From: Methanofollis sp. UBA420
GTDB taxonomy: Archaea > Halobacteriota > Methanomicrobia > Methanomicrobiales > Methanofollaceae
DNA length: 64,000 bases
Direction of reading: 5' to 3'
Assembly: GCF_002498315.1 (NCBI RefSeq)
Contig: NZ_DAGX01000002.1
Coordinates: 624,067 to 688,066 of the forward strand
The position numbers and the translations under genes were made by a program. Position 1 is the stretch's first letter; the number at the start of each line of letters is the position of its first letter. The notes beneath the pieces are model-generated. The model was not told the origin of the DNA and did not search any database. It worked only from the letters and a program-made list of their open reading frames with translations. Below are positions 8,471 to 18,230 of the stretch, piece by piece.

Positions 8471-11290
8471 GTGCATCTCATTGTCGCAGAAAAGAACATC
8501 TCGGCGCGGCGGATCGCCGCCATCCTCGCCAGAGACCAGAAGGTCACCACCAGGAAAGAGGGGGGCGTCGACACCTACGCCTTCGGCGACACCGTCATCG
8601 TCGGCCTGAAAGGCCATGTCGTCGAGGTCGATTTCGAGGCAGGATATACCAACTGGCGGAGCGAGGAACGCCCGCCGCGTAGCCTCATCGACGCCGGGAT
8701 CGTCAAGAAGCCGACAGAGAAGAAGATCGTCGCCCTTCTCCAGAAACTCGCGAAGAAGGCCGACCGCGTCGTCATCGCCACCGACTTCGATGCGGAGGGC
8801 GAACTGATCGGCAAGGAAGCCCTCGAACTCGTCAGGGAAGTGAACACGGGCGTGCAGATCCTGCGGGCGAAGTTCTCGGCAATCACCCCGCAGGAGATCG
8901 GGCGGGCCTTCTCCGAACTTGCAGAACTCGACTTCGCCCTTGCAGCCGCGGGCGAATCGCGCCAGGTCATCGACCTGATGTGGGGTGCGTCCCTGACGCG
9001 GTTCATCTCCATCGCCGCGAAACGCGGGGGGGAGAACATCCTCTCGGTCGGCCGCGTCCAGAGTCCAACCCTTGCGATGATCGTCGACCGCGAGAGGGAG
9101 ATCGAGGCCTTCGTGCCCGAGAAGTACTGGATGCTCACCCTCGACACGAAAAAGGGCGCCGACTCCCTTGAACTCCGCCACACCCACGGCCGGTTCACCG
9201 ACCACGCGGAGGCCCTCGCCGCCGAGGCGCGGACACAGGATCCCCTCACCGTCACCGAGGTGCGGGAAGGGGTCAAGAACGACCGGGCGCCGACACCCTT
9301 CGACACCACGGCCCTCCTCGTCGCCGCAGGCAGGATCGGCTTTTCCGCATCGAACGCGATGCGCATCGCCGAAGACCTGTACATGAACGGTTTCATCTCG
9401 TACCCGAGGACGGACAACACCGTCTATCCAGCAAGCCTGAACCTCGGCGAGGTGCTCGACACACTGAAAAACACGGTCTTCGCACGGGACGTCGCCTGGG
9501 TCGAGATGCACAGGCGGCCCGAACCGACGCGGGGGAAGAAGTCGAGCACCGACCACCCGCCCATCCACCCGACCGGCGCCGCAAGCCGCGAGCAACTCGG
9601 CGACGATCGGTGGAAGATCTACGAACTCGTCGTGCGGCGGTTCCTTGCGACCCTCTCGCCCGACGCCGTCTGGAACACCATGAAGGTGAACTTCGACGCC
9701 GGCGGCGAACCGTACACCATCACAGGCGGACGCCTGAAGGAAGAGGGATGGCGGCGGGTCTACCCGTACAGCGAGGCCGCGGAACACGTGATCCCGGCCT
9801 GCACCGTCGGCGAACGCCTCCCCATTCTCGGAAAGGACCTTGAAGAGAAGGAGACCACCCCGCCGCCGCGGTACACCCAGAGCCGGCTCATCCAGAAGAT
9901 GGAGGAACTCGGCCTCGGCACGAAGTCCACGCGCCACGAGGTGATCCAGAAACTCGTCTCCCGGCGGTACGTGCAGGGCAACCCCCTGCGCCCCACCCTC
10001 GTCGGCATGGCGGTGATCGAGTCTCTGGAGGGCCACGCCGATACGATCACGCGGCCCGACATGACCCGTATCCTCGAGTCCCACATGCAGCAGATCAAGG
10101 AGAACAGACGGACAAAGGACGACGTCGTCGGCGAGTCGCGGGAGATGCTCCACTCCGTCTTCGAAGACCTTGAGGCGCACGAGAACCAGATCGGGGACGA
10201 GATCATCAGCAGGACCGTCGAGGAGAAGACCGTCGGCCCCTGCCCGGTCTGCGGGAAAAAACTCCAGATCAGGCAGGCACACGGGGCCTCCCAGTTCATC
10301 GGGTGTTCCGGATACCCCGAATGCTCCTTCAACATCAGCCTCCCCGGCGTCCAGTGGGGGAAGGCGATCAGACTCGACAAAGTCTGCGAACGCCACGAAC
10401 TCAACCACATCAGGCTGATCAGGAAAGGCGCCAGGCCCTGGGACATCGGCTGCCCGCTCTGCTCCCACATCGAGTCGAACACCGAGACCCTGCGCATGAT
10501 GCCCCACATGACAGACGGCCTCATCGGACGTCTCCACACCCGCCACATCTACACGGTCCCCGACCTCGCCCATATGCCGGCAGGGGACCTGGCGCAGAAA
10601 CTCAATGTCGACGAGAAGATGGCCGGGATACTCGTCTCCGAGGCAAAAGAGGTGCTCGACCGCCTCCGCAGGCGTTCCGAACTGAAGAAGTTCATCAGGG
10701 CCGAGATCCCGCCGAGGCGCGGGAGAAGCCATGCGAAGATCGCAAAGAAACTGCTCGAAGCCGGTATCGACGACATCACCTCCCTTGCCGCGGCGAACCC
10801 GCAAAAAATCGCCCAGGTCGGGATCTCCGCGGAGGAGGCAGACGGACTCCTGGCAAAGGCCCGGGCCCTCTGCAGTGAGCGCCGGTTGCGGGAGGTCGGT
10901 CTCCCCGCAGTGAGCATCAAAAAATATGTCGGCGCAGGGTTCCAGGGCCCCGAGGACTTCGCCACCCTCCACCCTGCGTACATCAGCGCGGCGAGCGGGA
11001 TCAGGGTCGAGACGGTCTGCCGCCATGCCGAGGCGGCCTGCAGCGCCATCGGGCTGAAAACCCCGGCAAAGATCACCCAGAAGAAACTGGAAAAAGGGCG
11101 GGAAGAACTCCTGGCAATACCGGGCATCGGCGAGGCGACTCTCGAAAAACTCTACAGGGCCGGGATCACCGACGCGGCCAGCCTCGCCGCCGCCGATCCC
11201 GAAGAAGCCGCACAGAAGAGCGGTATCCCCACAGCAAAGATCAGGGAGTACAGCGCATCTCTATCGACAGGACACACACCACAGGAGTGA
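8471..11290 (+). CDS. topA: DNA topoisomerase I (type IA)
   Basis: 939 residues from a GTG start. The N-terminal Toprim domain shows MHLIVAEKNISARRIA and the acidic triad TDFDAEGE. The catalytic tyrosine is Tyr311 in FISYPRTDN. A four-cysteine zinc finger (CPVCGKK...CSGYPECSF) lies near residue 590, with a second Cys pair in DIGCPLCSH. The last 250 residues are helix-hairpin-helix repeats (AGIDDITSLAAANPQKIAQVG, IPGIGEATLEKLYRAGI), an extension seen in euryarchaeal topoisomerases I. It relaxes negative supercoils by single-strand passage. Five bases separate it from the GGGP synthase gene, consistent with co-transcription. Confidence 0.96.
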   Translation: MHLIVAEKNISARRIAAILARDQKVTTRKEGGVDTYAFGDTVIVGLKGHVVEVDFEAGYTNWRSEERPPRSLIDAGIVKKPTEKKIVALLQKLAKKADRVVIATDFDAEGELIGKEALELVREVNTGVQILRAKFSAITPQEIGRAFSELAELDFALAAAGESRQVIDLMWGASLTRFISIAAKRGGENILSVGRVQSPTLAMIVDREREIEAFVPEKYWMLTLDTKKGADSLELRHTHGRFTDHAEALAAEARTQDPLTVTEVREGVKNDRAPTPFDTTALLVAAGRIGFSASNAMRIAEDLYMNGFISYPRTDNTVYPASLNLGEVLDTLKNTVFARDVAWVEMHRRPEPTRGKKSSTDHPPIHPTGAASREQLGDDRWKIYELVVRRFLATLSPDAVWNTMKVNFDAGGEPYTITGGRLKEEGWRRVYPYSEAAEHVIPACTVGERLPILGKDLEEKETTPPPRYTQSRLIQKMEELGLGTKSTRHEVIQKLVSRRYVQGNPLRPTLVGMAVIESLEGHADTITRPDMTRILESHMQQIKENRRTKDDVVGESREMLHSVFEDLEAHENQIGDEIISRTVEEKTVGPCPVCGKKLQIRQAHGASQFIGCSGYPECSFNISLPGVQWGKAIRLDKVCERHELNHIRLIRKGARPWDIGCPLCSHIESNTETLRMMPHMTDGLIGRLHTRHIYTVPDLAHMPAGDLAQKLNVDEKMAGILVSEAKEVLDRLRRRSELKKFIRAEIPPRRGRSHAKIAKKLLEAGIDDITSLAAANPQKIAQVGISAEEADGLLAKARALCSERRLREVGLPAVSIKKYVGAGFQGPEDFATLHPAYISAASGIRVETVCRHAEAACSAIGLKTPAKITQKKLEKGREELLAIPGIGEATLEKLYRAGITDAASLAAADPEEAAQKSGIPTAKIREYSASLSTGHTPQE

Positions 11291-11294
11291 ACAC

Positions 11295-11993
11295 ATGACA
11301 GACATGCATCAGAACTGGAAGAACTGGGCACATGTGACAAAACTCGATCCAGACAAGCACCTCAACCAGGAAGCGATCGAAGGAGTCGCCACGAGCGGGA
11401 CCGACGCCATCCTCCTCTCCGGCACCCTCAATGTGACGCCGGAAAACCTTGCCGAACTCCGCAAGCAGGTCGAAGACTACGGCATCCCCCTCGTCGTCGA
11501 ACCGGCCGACCCCTCGGGGGCCGTCTTCGAGGGCGTCGACATGCTCTTTGTCCCGAGCGTCCTCAACACCCCGGACGCCCGCTGGGTCGTCGGCAAACAC
11601 CAGCAGTGGGCGCTCCAGAACCCCGACATCCCCTGGGACCGCGTCGTCCCCGAGGCCTACGTCGTCCTCAACCCCGCCTCCTCGGTCGGGAAGGTGACGA
11701 AGGCCGTCTGCGACCTCGCACCTGCGGAGGTCGCGGCCTATGCCAGGACCGCCGAGCACTACTTCCACTTCCCGATCGTGTACATCGAGTACTCGGGGAC
11801 CTACGGCAACCCCGCCGTCGTGAAAGCGGCGTCCGAAGCCGTCGATAACGCGGTGCTCTACTACGGCGGCGGCATCGACTCCGCGGAGAAGGCCGCGGAG
11901 ATGGGGCAGTACGCCGACACGATCGTCGTCGGCAATGCCGTCTATGAGAAGGGCCTCGATGCCCTGAGGGCGACGGTCAGGGCCGTCCAGTGA
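11295..11993 (+). CDS. Geranylgeranylglyceryl phosphate synthase (PcrB/GGGPS family)
   Basis: 232 residues forming a TIM-barrel prenyltransferase. It joins geranylgeranyl diphosphate to sn-glycerol-1-phosphate, the first committed ether-lipid step in archaea. Visible family elements are HVTKLDPDKH near the N-terminus, TSGTDAILLSGT, the EPADPSG loop, YIEYSGTYGNP and the phosphate-binding end YYGGGIDSAEKA with IVVGNAVYE. It belongs to the compact group I-like form. The 3' end overlaps the next gene by 4 bp. Presence of this gene is a strong marker for an archaeal genome. Confidence 0.94.
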   Translation: MTDMHQNWKNWAHVTKLDPDKHLNQEAIEGVATSGTDAILLSGTLNVTPENLAELRKQVEDYGIPLVVEPADPSGAVFEGVDMLFVPSVLNTPDARWVVGKHQQWALQNPDIPWDRVVPEAYVVLNPASSVGKVTKAVCDLAPAEVAAYARTAEHYFHFPIVYIEYSGTYGNPAVVKAASEAVDNAVLYYGGGIDSAEKAAEMGQYADTIVVGNAVYEKGLDALRATVRAVQ

Positions 11994-12712
11994 CGACCAT
12001 GCCCGAGATCGCGATCGTCCTTGTGGAACCCCTGTACGAGGGGAATGTCGGTTCCGTCGCCCGGGCCATGAAGAACTTCGGGTTCACCAGACTCGTGCTG
12101 GTCGACCCCTGCCCCCTCGGGGACGAGGCCCATGCCCATGCCTCCCACGCGCTCGACGTCCTCGAAGGCGCGGAGAGAAAGACTCTCGACGAGGTTTATG
12201 CGGAGAGCGACCTCGTCGTGGCGACGACAGGCGAACTCTCCAAGTCGGTCTGCACCTCGATGCGGATGCCCTACTACACGCCGTCCGAGATCAGGTCGAT
12301 CGTCGCGGAGGTCGACGGGCGGGTGAGCATCCTCTTCGGCCGGGAGAACTGGGGACTGAACAACGACGAGGTCTCGCGCTGCGACCTCATCTGCACCATC
12401 CCGACCGCCGAGATCTACCCGATCATGAACCTCTCCCATGCCGTCGCCGTCGTCTGCTACGAACTCGCCCACCTGCCGCGCGGCACCTACCGCCTTGCCG
12501 GAAAGACCCAGCGCGAGGCCCTCATCGAGCATTTCGGAAACTTTCTTGCCAGGATCGAACATCCCGACCACAAGCGCGCCAACACCCTGCTGATGCTCCG
12601 CCGCGTCCTCGGGAGAACGGCGCTGACCACGCGCGAGGTCACGACCTTCCACGGCCTTCTCCGCAGGACAGAGTGGCACCTCGACCACCCGGGCGAGGAG
12701 CAATCACCTTAA
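11990..12712 (+). CDS. TrmJ-like RNA 2'-O-methyltransferase (SPOUT/TrmH family)
   Basis: 240 residues with the SpoU/TrmH knot fold. Motif 1 is VEPLYEGNVGSVARAMKNFG (the N-G-x-x-AR-x-x-NFG core). The AdoMet-binding knot is FGRENWGLNNDEV, followed by TAEIYPIMNLSHAVAVVCYEL. The length and the C-terminal helical tail (ALIEHFGNFLARIEHPDHKR...LLRRVLGR) fit TrmJ, which methylates tRNA nucleotide 32; the exact target cannot be read from the sequence. It overlaps the lipid-synthesis gene by 4 bp and ends the packed run that began at 4469. Confidence 0.88.
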   Translation: MTTMPEIAIVLVEPLYEGNVGSVARAMKNFGFTRLVLVDPCPLGDEAHAHASHALDVLEGAERKTLDEVYAESDLVVATTGELSKSVCTSMRMPYYTPSEIRSIVAEVDGRVSILFGRENWGLNNDEVSRCDLICTIPTAEIYPIMNLSHAVAVVCYELAHLPRGTYRLAGKTQREALIEHFGNFLARIEHPDHKRANTLLMLRRVLGRTALTTREVTTFHGLLRRTEWHLDHPGEEQSP

Positions 12713-12738
12713 TTCCCCTGACAACGTACTCCTACCCA

Positions 12739-13296
12739 ATGATCCTTGTTGACTGGCAGATCGAGGACCGCATCAGGCGGGGGCAGATCAGCATCGACCC
12801 CTATGACCCGGCCCTCATACAACCCAACTCCCTGGACATCAGGCTCGGGGACCATTTTGTCTGGTACGAACCGGGCGAGGACGTCATCGATCCCTACGAG
12901 AAAGAGAGCGTCACCTCCCATGTGCGCGAGACCCGCGCCGCGTCGGTCGTCATGAATCCCGGCGATTTCATGCTCGCGGAGACGCTCGAAGCCGTGACCC
13001 TCCCCGACAACGTCGTCGCCAGCATCGAAGGGAAAAGTTCCATCGCCCGTCTCGGAATCGAACTCCACCAGACCGGCGGATGGATTGACGCAGGTTTCCG
13101 GGGCACCATCACCCTGGAGATGTGCAATGTCAACCAGCGGCCTGTGCGCATGTATGCCGGGATGCCGATCGGCCAGCTTGTCTTCTACACGACCGAACGT
13201 GCCGAGAACCCGTATAACCTGAAGAAGGACGCAAAATACATGGACCAGCGCCAGGCAACTCTCTCGCGGTACCACGAGAACGAGAAGAGTGTTTGA
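12739..13296 (+). CDS. dcd: dCTP deaminase
   Basis: 185 residues, normal for Dcd, a trimeric dUTPase-fold enzyme that converts dCTP to dUTP. The start is the ATG before ILVDWQIEDRI, since the in-frame upstream codons lie inside the preceding gene. Core motifs are the PNSLDIRLGD strand, the nucleotide-binding EGKSSIARLGI, and HQTGGWIDAGFRGTITLEM with the catalytic glutamate. Archaeal members may be bifunctional (also splitting dUTP); I cannot decide that here. It follows the TrmJ-like gene by 26 bp. Confidence 0.94.
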   Translation: MILVDWQIEDRIRRGQISIDPYDPALIQPNSLDIRLGDHFVWYEPGEDVIDPYEKESVTSHVRETRAASVVMNPGDFMLAETLEAVTLPDNVVASIEGKSSIARLGIELHQTGGWIDAGFRGTITLEMCNVNQRPVRMYAGMPIGQLVFYTTERAENPYNLKKDAKYMDQRQATLSRYHENEKSV

Positions 13297-13357
13297 AGAT
13301 AAATAGAGGGAACACGTACAATTACGGAGATTATAGATCGTAAAGAAGGGGTTTTCC

Positions 13358-15202
13358 ATGCGGCTTCTCTTAATTCACTCAGACCACATTGATTATAAGG
13401 CGCAGAAGAAGACGTCGATCGCCGAGGAGGGGGCAGTTCTCTCCGACGCCCTTGACGAGGCGCTCGTCGCCTTCTGTGCCATCGAATCGGCAGACGAAGA
13501 AGATATCGACGACGTCGTCGCCCAGGCGGCCGCCGAGATCAGGAAGACCGCCGGCCAGCTCCAGACCGACCGGGTGCTCATCTACCCGTACGCCCACCTG
13601 AGCTCCGACCTTGCGGCCCCGGATGTCGCCAAAAAGGCGCTCACGGCCATCGAAGAGGACCTCAAGGCCTCGGGCGACCTGACCGTAAAGCGCGCTCCCT
13701 TCGGCTGGTACAAGGCCTTCACCCTCTCGTGCAAGGGCCACCCCCTCTCCGAACTCTCCAGGACCATCCTGCCGGGAGAAGGGGAAGAGGGTGCAGCAAA
13801 GCCTGCGAAGAAGCAGGTCACCCACACGTTCTTCGTCCTCACCCCCGAGGGCAAGCGGCTGGACGCCGAGTCCTGCTGCGACGACTCGGCTTTCGGTTCC
13901 CTCGTGAAGAAGGAACTCGGAAAGCCGACGGCTGCCGGCGGCGAGCCGATCCACGTCGACCTCATGCGCTCCAAGGAGCTCGTCGACTACGAACCGGCCT
14001 CAGATGTCGGCCACCTCCGCTGGATGCCCCGCGGCAGGCTGGTGCGCGACCTCCTTGAGGACTATGTCCTCGGCCTCGTCCTGGACTACGGCGGCATGCC
14101 TGTCGAGACGCCGGTGATGTACGACCTCGGCGACCCCGCGATATCCGAGCACGCGGCAAAGTTCGGCGAGAGGCAGTACCGCTTCAAGAGCGGGAACAGG
14201 AACATGATGCTCCGGTTCGCGGCCTGCTTCGGCATGTTCTCGTTCATGCGCGACATGCACATCTCCCCGAACACCCTGCCGATGAAGATGTACGAACTCT
14301 CCACGTACTCGTTCAGGCACGAGCAGTCGGGCGAGGTCATCGGGCTGAAGAGGCTCCGGGCCTTCACGATGCCGGACATGCACACCCTCTGCCGGGACAT
14401 GGACAACGCCCTCACCTGCTTCGAGGAACAGCTCCGCATGGGCTGGCAGACCGGTTCGGACCTGGAGACTCCGCTCGTCGGGGCGTTCAGGTGCACGCAG
14501 GAGTTCTACGACCAGCACGAGGACTGGATCAAGAAGATCGTGAAGGAGTCGGGCGTGCCCCTCTTCATCGAGGTGCTCTCCGACCGCGTCCACTACTGGA
14601 TCGCGAAGATCGACCTCGCCGCCATCGACGGTCAGGGCAGACCGATCGAGAACCCGACCGTCCAGATCGACGTGGAGAGTTCCACCCGGTTCAATATCAG
14701 CTACCGCGACGTCGAGGGCACCGAGGTCCACCCGCCGATCCTCCACTGCTCCCCGACGGGCTCGATCGAGCGCGTGATCTGCGCCATGCTCGAGAACACC
14801 GCCTACCAGCCTGTGCCGCACCTGCCCACCTGGCTCTCCCCGACGCAGGTCCGCTTCATCCCGGTCGCGGAGAGGCATGTGGCCTATGCCGCCGACCTCT
14901 GCGAAAAGTTCAACGCCGCCGGTATCAGGGCCGACCACGACGACCGCGACGAGTCGGTGAACAAGAAGATCCGCGAGGCCGGGACCGAGTGGGTACCCTA
15001 TGTGGCCGTCATCGGCGACCGCGAGATGGACGAGGGGAAGCTGACCGTGACTGTCAGGAAACTCTCCGAGCCGAAGAAGCCGCACAAGGAAGAGATGACA
15101 GCCGACGCTCTCATCGCCGCCGTGAAGGAAGAGTGCACAGGCAAGCCCTTCCGCCCGATGTACACCGCAAAGAAGCTCTCTATCAGGCCGCGGTTCATCT
15201 GA
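13358..15202 (+). CDS. thrS: Threonyl-tRNA synthetase (archaeal type)
   Basis: 614 residues. The N-terminal 140 residues form the archaeal editing domain (MRLLLIHSDHIDYKAQKKTS, related to D-aminoacyl-tRNA deacylase) rather than the bacterial TGS/HD-editing module. The class II catalytic core follows: motif 2 region YELSTYSFRHEQSGEVIGLKRLR and the motif 3 region ILHCSPTGSIERVICAMLE. The C-terminal anticodon-binding domain (PTQVRFIPVAERHVAYA..., with DDRDESVNKKIREA) completes it. A 61-bp spacer with AT-rich bases precedes it, so it probably has its own promoter. Confidence 0.96.
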   Translation: MRLLLIHSDHIDYKAQKKTSIAEEGAVLSDALDEALVAFCAIESADEEDIDDVVAQAAAEIRKTAGQLQTDRVLIYPYAHLSSDLAAPDVAKKALTAIEEDLKASGDLTVKRAPFGWYKAFTLSCKGHPLSELSRTILPGEGEEGAAKPAKKQVTHTFFVLTPEGKRLDAESCCDDSAFGSLVKKELGKPTAAGGEPIHVDLMRSKELVDYEPASDVGHLRWMPRGRLVRDLLEDYVLGLVLDYGGMPVETPVMYDLGDPAISEHAAKFGERQYRFKSGNRNMMLRFAACFGMFSFMRDMHISPNTLPMKMYELSTYSFRHEQSGEVIGLKRLRAFTMPDMHTLCRDMDNALTCFEEQLRMGWQTGSDLETPLVGAFRCTQEFYDQHEDWIKKIVKESGVPLFIEVLSDRVHYWIAKIDLAAIDGQGRPIENPTVQIDVESSTRFNISYRDVEGTEVHPPILHCSPTGSIERVICAMLENTAYQPVPHLPTWLSPTQVRFIPVAERHVAYAADLCEKFNAAGIRADHDDRDESVNKKIREAGTEWVPYVAVIGDREMDEGKLTVTVRKLSEPKKPHKEEMTADALIAAVKEECTGKPFRPMYTAKKLSIRPRFI

Positions 15203-15612
15203 ACCCCCCACACATGGGTGAAAATTTCAACATCTCTTTTTTTCTCCGGCCGTAAAAATTTCCTCAACCCTGACCACACATGACAAAAACTCGCGGCAGT
15301 GCCGACTTTTCATATTCACATAATTAGATAAATTATATATAATAATCTGCCGTGTATGGATATCACCGGACGCGTAGCCCAGAGAAAAACATCATCGAAG
15401 CGCAACATCGAGCCATTACATCCATGCATACCAGAACCGCAATTTATACACATTATTCGCGGGCAACCGTCGGTCCCGCAGGGATCGGGGACGTCGCCTC
15501 CCGATCTTGCAGGTACGGCCGTCCTTCGTGAACGGCAGATACAACCAAAATGTACCGCAGACCCCGGAAGGGTTGGCAATGCGGTGATCGCCCTCTCCGG
15601 GATGGTGAGAGA
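15203..15612. other. Intergenic spacer with terminator and TATA-like element
   Basis: The thrS oligo-T terminator is followed by an AT-rich block whose AAATTATATATAAT (about 15330-15343) looks like a TATA box. If it is used, the surface-protein transcript would have a leader of roughly 250 nt. No gene is visible in that leader. Confidence 0.5.
15237..15243 (+). terminator. Oligo-T terminator after thrS
   Basis: A run of seven T residues 35 bases after the thrS stop, typical of archaeal factor-independent termination. Confidence 0.55.
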
Positions 15613-16353
15613 ATGATACGACAGATAGGCATCTCAGCAATAATCCTTGCCGGCCTCGTTGCCGTTGTTCTGGCCGGGCCCGCGCTCGATGCGGGCGAAA
15701 ACGTGGCCATAGACGTTGGAAAGACCGTAGAGATCCCGATCACCCTCACAGGGGTCGATGCAGGGATTTCGGGATACAACATCACCCTTGCTCTCACCGA
15801 ACCCGGGGTTGCAGAGATCACCGACCTGTCCTTTCCCGGGTGGGCCGGCCTCCATACGGCAGGGGTAGTCCCGGCCGACACGACCTGGATGCAGGCGGTG
15901 GACCTCGGCAAAAAGGCTGAAACAGGGGAAGGCACCGCCCTCGTCGGGACCGTCACCATCAGGGGTGAGAAGGACGGTCTGACCGGCCTCATGATCAGAC
16001 CTGTACAGGTGCAGAACGACAGAGGCGAGGACTACCAGGTCGAAGACCTCAGGACAGAGATCTCGGTCGGGACAACCGGCAGTGCATCATCCTCGTCTTC
16101 GTCGGATGGGAGCAGCGTGACCCCGCTCCAGACGGAGACCATCGCATCGGCGGCGACACCAGCACCGGAATCGACGACCGCATTACCGGCGACGCCGGAA
16201 ACACCGGCACAGGTTTCGACGACCGCATACGGGACCGACGCAGTCGCGGTGACCGGGACCGCGGGGGAACCGACGCCGAAGCCTGCACCGCTCTGCCCGG
16301 TGCTCCTCGTGGCGACACTCGCCTGGGTATTCTGGCTCAAGAAAAGGAAGTGA
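15613..16353 (+). CDS. Membrane-anchored cohesin-like surface protein
   Basis: 246 residues. It starts with a signal peptide (MIRQIGISAIILAGLVAVVLAGPA) and one extracellular cohesin-like beta-sandwich of about 130 residues (VGKTVEIPITLTGVDAGISGYNITL ... LVGTVTIRGEKDGLTGL). A low-complexity Ser/Thr/Ala/Pro linker of about 65 residues follows, probably glycosylated. The end is a tripartite anchor: Pro-rich stretch, hydrophobic helix LLVATLAWVFWL and KKRK. The chosen ATG is the first that gives a signal peptide. It lies 7 bp upstream of the fasciclin/PKD/dockerin gene, so the two are co-transcribed. Cohesin-like domains bind dockerins, and the partner gene carries a dockerin-like end, suggesting a surface assembly. 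Confidence 0.75.
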   Translation: MIRQIGISAIILAGLVAVVLAGPALDAGENVAIDVGKTVEIPITLTGVDAGISGYNITLALTEPGVAEITDLSFPGWAGLHTAGVVPADTTWMQAVDLGKKAETGEGTALVGTVTIRGEKDGLTGLMIRPVQVQNDRGEDYQVEDLRTEISVGTTGSASSSSSSDGSSVTPLQTETIASAATPAPESTTALPATPETPAQVSTTAYGTDAVAVTGTAGEPTPKPAPLCPVLLVATLAWVFWLKKRK

Positions 16354-16360
16354 AAGACAT

Positions 16361-18211
16361 ATGAAATCAATACATTGGATGCCTTTGATCGGCATCGTAC
16401 TGCTCGCCTGCATCTTTCCGGTGCAGGGGGCTCCGGACGACGGTCCGGGATTCGTAGCGAACCAGATGGACATTACTCTCAGCCTCATGCCCGCAGAGGC
16501 AGAGATCGGCATGAACGAGACGACGACCTATGACGTGGTGGGGGTCTGCAACCCGCCGGGAGCGATGAACGAGACGGCATGCATCGACAGTTACAACATC
16601 ACCGTCAGCCTCGACGACGGTATGGTGGGCGAGATCATGGAGATCGCCTTCCCTGAAGATGTAAGCATGGGTGAGAGCGGAACGGTGCCCGGCGACAGCG
16701 TCTGGGTAACGGCCCAGAACCTCACTCCGCCGGCTGCCGCCGCTGAGAACCAGACCCTCTTCACGGTGACGGTGCGCGGCGACGCCGCGGGCACGACCGG
16801 GGTCACGCTGACGCCCGACATGGTCGTTGACGGGCAGGGCGGCACGCCGACGGTCACCACCGTACCGGCAAACCTGACGGTCACCGGCGAGGCAGGCCAG
16901 ACCATCTACGAGACCGCGGTCGCCGACGGGAACTTCACGACTCTCGTTACCGCCCTCGACCTCACGGGCCTGAACGCCACGCTCGATGAACCAGGCACGT
17001 ACACAGTCTTCGCACCGACAGACGCCGCATTTGCGAACCTGCCGGCAGGCGTGCTCGACAGCCTGCTCAACGACACCGGGGCGCTCGAAAACGTCCTCCT
17101 TTACCATGTGGCCGGAGAGACGTACACCGCGGCAGATATTGCCGGGATGACCGAACTCCAGACGCTGCTCGGTGAGAACGTCACCGTCACCGTGGACGAG
17201 GCGAACGGCACCGTCATGATCAACGACGCCATGGTGACAGCTGCAGACATCGAGTGCACGAACGGCATCGTCCATGTCATCGACACGGTCCTGATCCCGC
17301 CCGAACCCGCAGGGCTGGAGGCTAATTTCTCGGCCGACGTGACAGAGGGTGAAGCGCCGCTGAACGTCCAGTTCACCGACCTCTCCACAGGCGACGTGAC
17401 CGTCTGGTACTGGGACTTCGGTGACGGTGCGTTCTCGACCGAGCAGAACCCTGCTCATATGTATAACACCAGCGGGACCTTCAACGTCAACCTGACCGTG
17501 TCCGACGACACCGGCGCCAGCGACAGCCTTGAAATGCCCGACTACATCAATGTCAGCGAAGCGCCGCCGGTCATCGTCCCTGAGATCTTCTTCGAGCCCC
17601 AGAACGCATCTGTCGACGTGGGCGGCACGGTCGAATACGCCCTGATCCTCAACACGGCCCCTGACGGCCTTGCCGGGTACACCCTGAACGTGGACTCCGG
17701 GACCGAAGGTGTCGCCGAGATCGTCAATGTCTCCTATCCTGACTGGGCGATGCCGACCAACACCTCGGCACTGCCTGACACGACCGTGGAGATAAAGGCC
17801 GGCGACATGATGGACAATATCACGGCCGGGGCCACGAATGTCAGTCTCGCAAACATAACGGTCCTCGGTGTTATGGAGGGCCAGGCCAACCTCAGCGTCG
17901 AAGTCGTCAGGATGACGGCCGACGGAGGAGGACCGATCATGCCCGACATGATGACCGCTGCGATCAACGTGACGCCGATAGCGACGCCACCCACGCCGTT
18001 CCCGGGATACGAGAACCCGCCGACAGACCCGAATAACGACGGGAAGTACGAGGACGTCAATGGGAACGGGGAGATCGAGTACGACGACGTCATCGCCCTC
18101 AACACCAACATGCAGTGGGTCGAGGAGAACAACCTGGTGCCTCTCTTCGACTTCAACAACAACGGCAAGGTCGACTATGACGACATTGTCATGCTCTTCG
18201 ACATGATCTAA
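16361..18211 (+). CDS. Secreted cohesin-like/fasciclin/PKD/dockerin-like surface protein
   Basis: 616 residues with signal peptide MKSIHWMPLIGIVLLACIFPVQGA. The order is: cohesin-like sandwich (about 30-180); a FAS1 fasciclin domain (about 184-322, YTVFAPTDAAFANLP and ECTNGIVHVIDTVLIPP); a PKD domain (about 325-405, VWYWDFGDGAFSTEQNPAH); a second cohesin-like sandwich (about 408-540); a Pro/Thr linker; and a C-terminal dockerin-like pair of calcium loops (DVNGNGEIEYDDVIAL, DFNNNGKVDYDDIVML). It has no transmembrane anchor of its own, so it may be held on the cell surface by binding a cohesin-like protein such as the one encoded just upstream. Many N-glycosylation sequons (NxT/S) are present. 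Confidence 0.82.
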   Translation: MKSIHWMPLIGIVLLACIFPVQGAPDDGPGFVANQMDITLSLMPAEAEIGMNETTTYDVVGVCNPPGAMNETACIDSYNITVSLDDGMVGEIMEIAFPEDVSMGESGTVPGDSVWVTAQNLTPPAAAAENQTLFTVTVRGDAAGTTGVTLTPDMVVDGQGGTPTVTTVPANLTVTGEAGQTIYETAVADGNFTTLVTALDLTGLNATLDEPGTYTVFAPTDAAFANLPAGVLDSLLNDTGALENVLLYHVAGETYTAADIAGMTELQTLLGENVTVTVDEANGTVMINDAMVTAADIECTNGIVHVIDTVLIPPEPAGLEANFSADVTEGEAPLNVQFTDLSTGDVTVWYWDFGDGAFSTEQNPAHMYNTSGTFNVNLTVSDDTGASDSLEMPDYINVSEAPPVIVPEIFFEPQNASVDVGGTVEYALILNTAPDGLAGYTLNVDSGTEGVAEIVNVSYPDWAMPTNTSALPDTTVEIKAGDMMDNITAGATNVSLANITVLGVMEGQANLSVEVVRMTADGGGPIMPDMMTAAINVTPIATPPTPFPGYENPPTDPNNDGKYEDVNGNGEIEYDDVIALNTNMQWVEENNLVPLFDFNNNGKVDYDDIVMLFDMI

Positions 18212-18224
18212 ACCCCAAATTTTC

Positions 18225-18230
18225 TTTTTT
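18225..18230 (+). terminator. Oligo-T terminator after the surface-protein pair
   Basis: TTTCTTTTTT begins 10 bases after the stop codon and is followed by AT-rich spacer. Confidence 0.5.

Noticed and set aside
7265..11026. 1253-residue open frame on the minus strand
   Set aside because: It is antisense to gatB and topA, whose motifs are unmistakable; its composition (Asp/Gly/Leu/Val/Arg-rich) is that of a GC-rich shadow frame.
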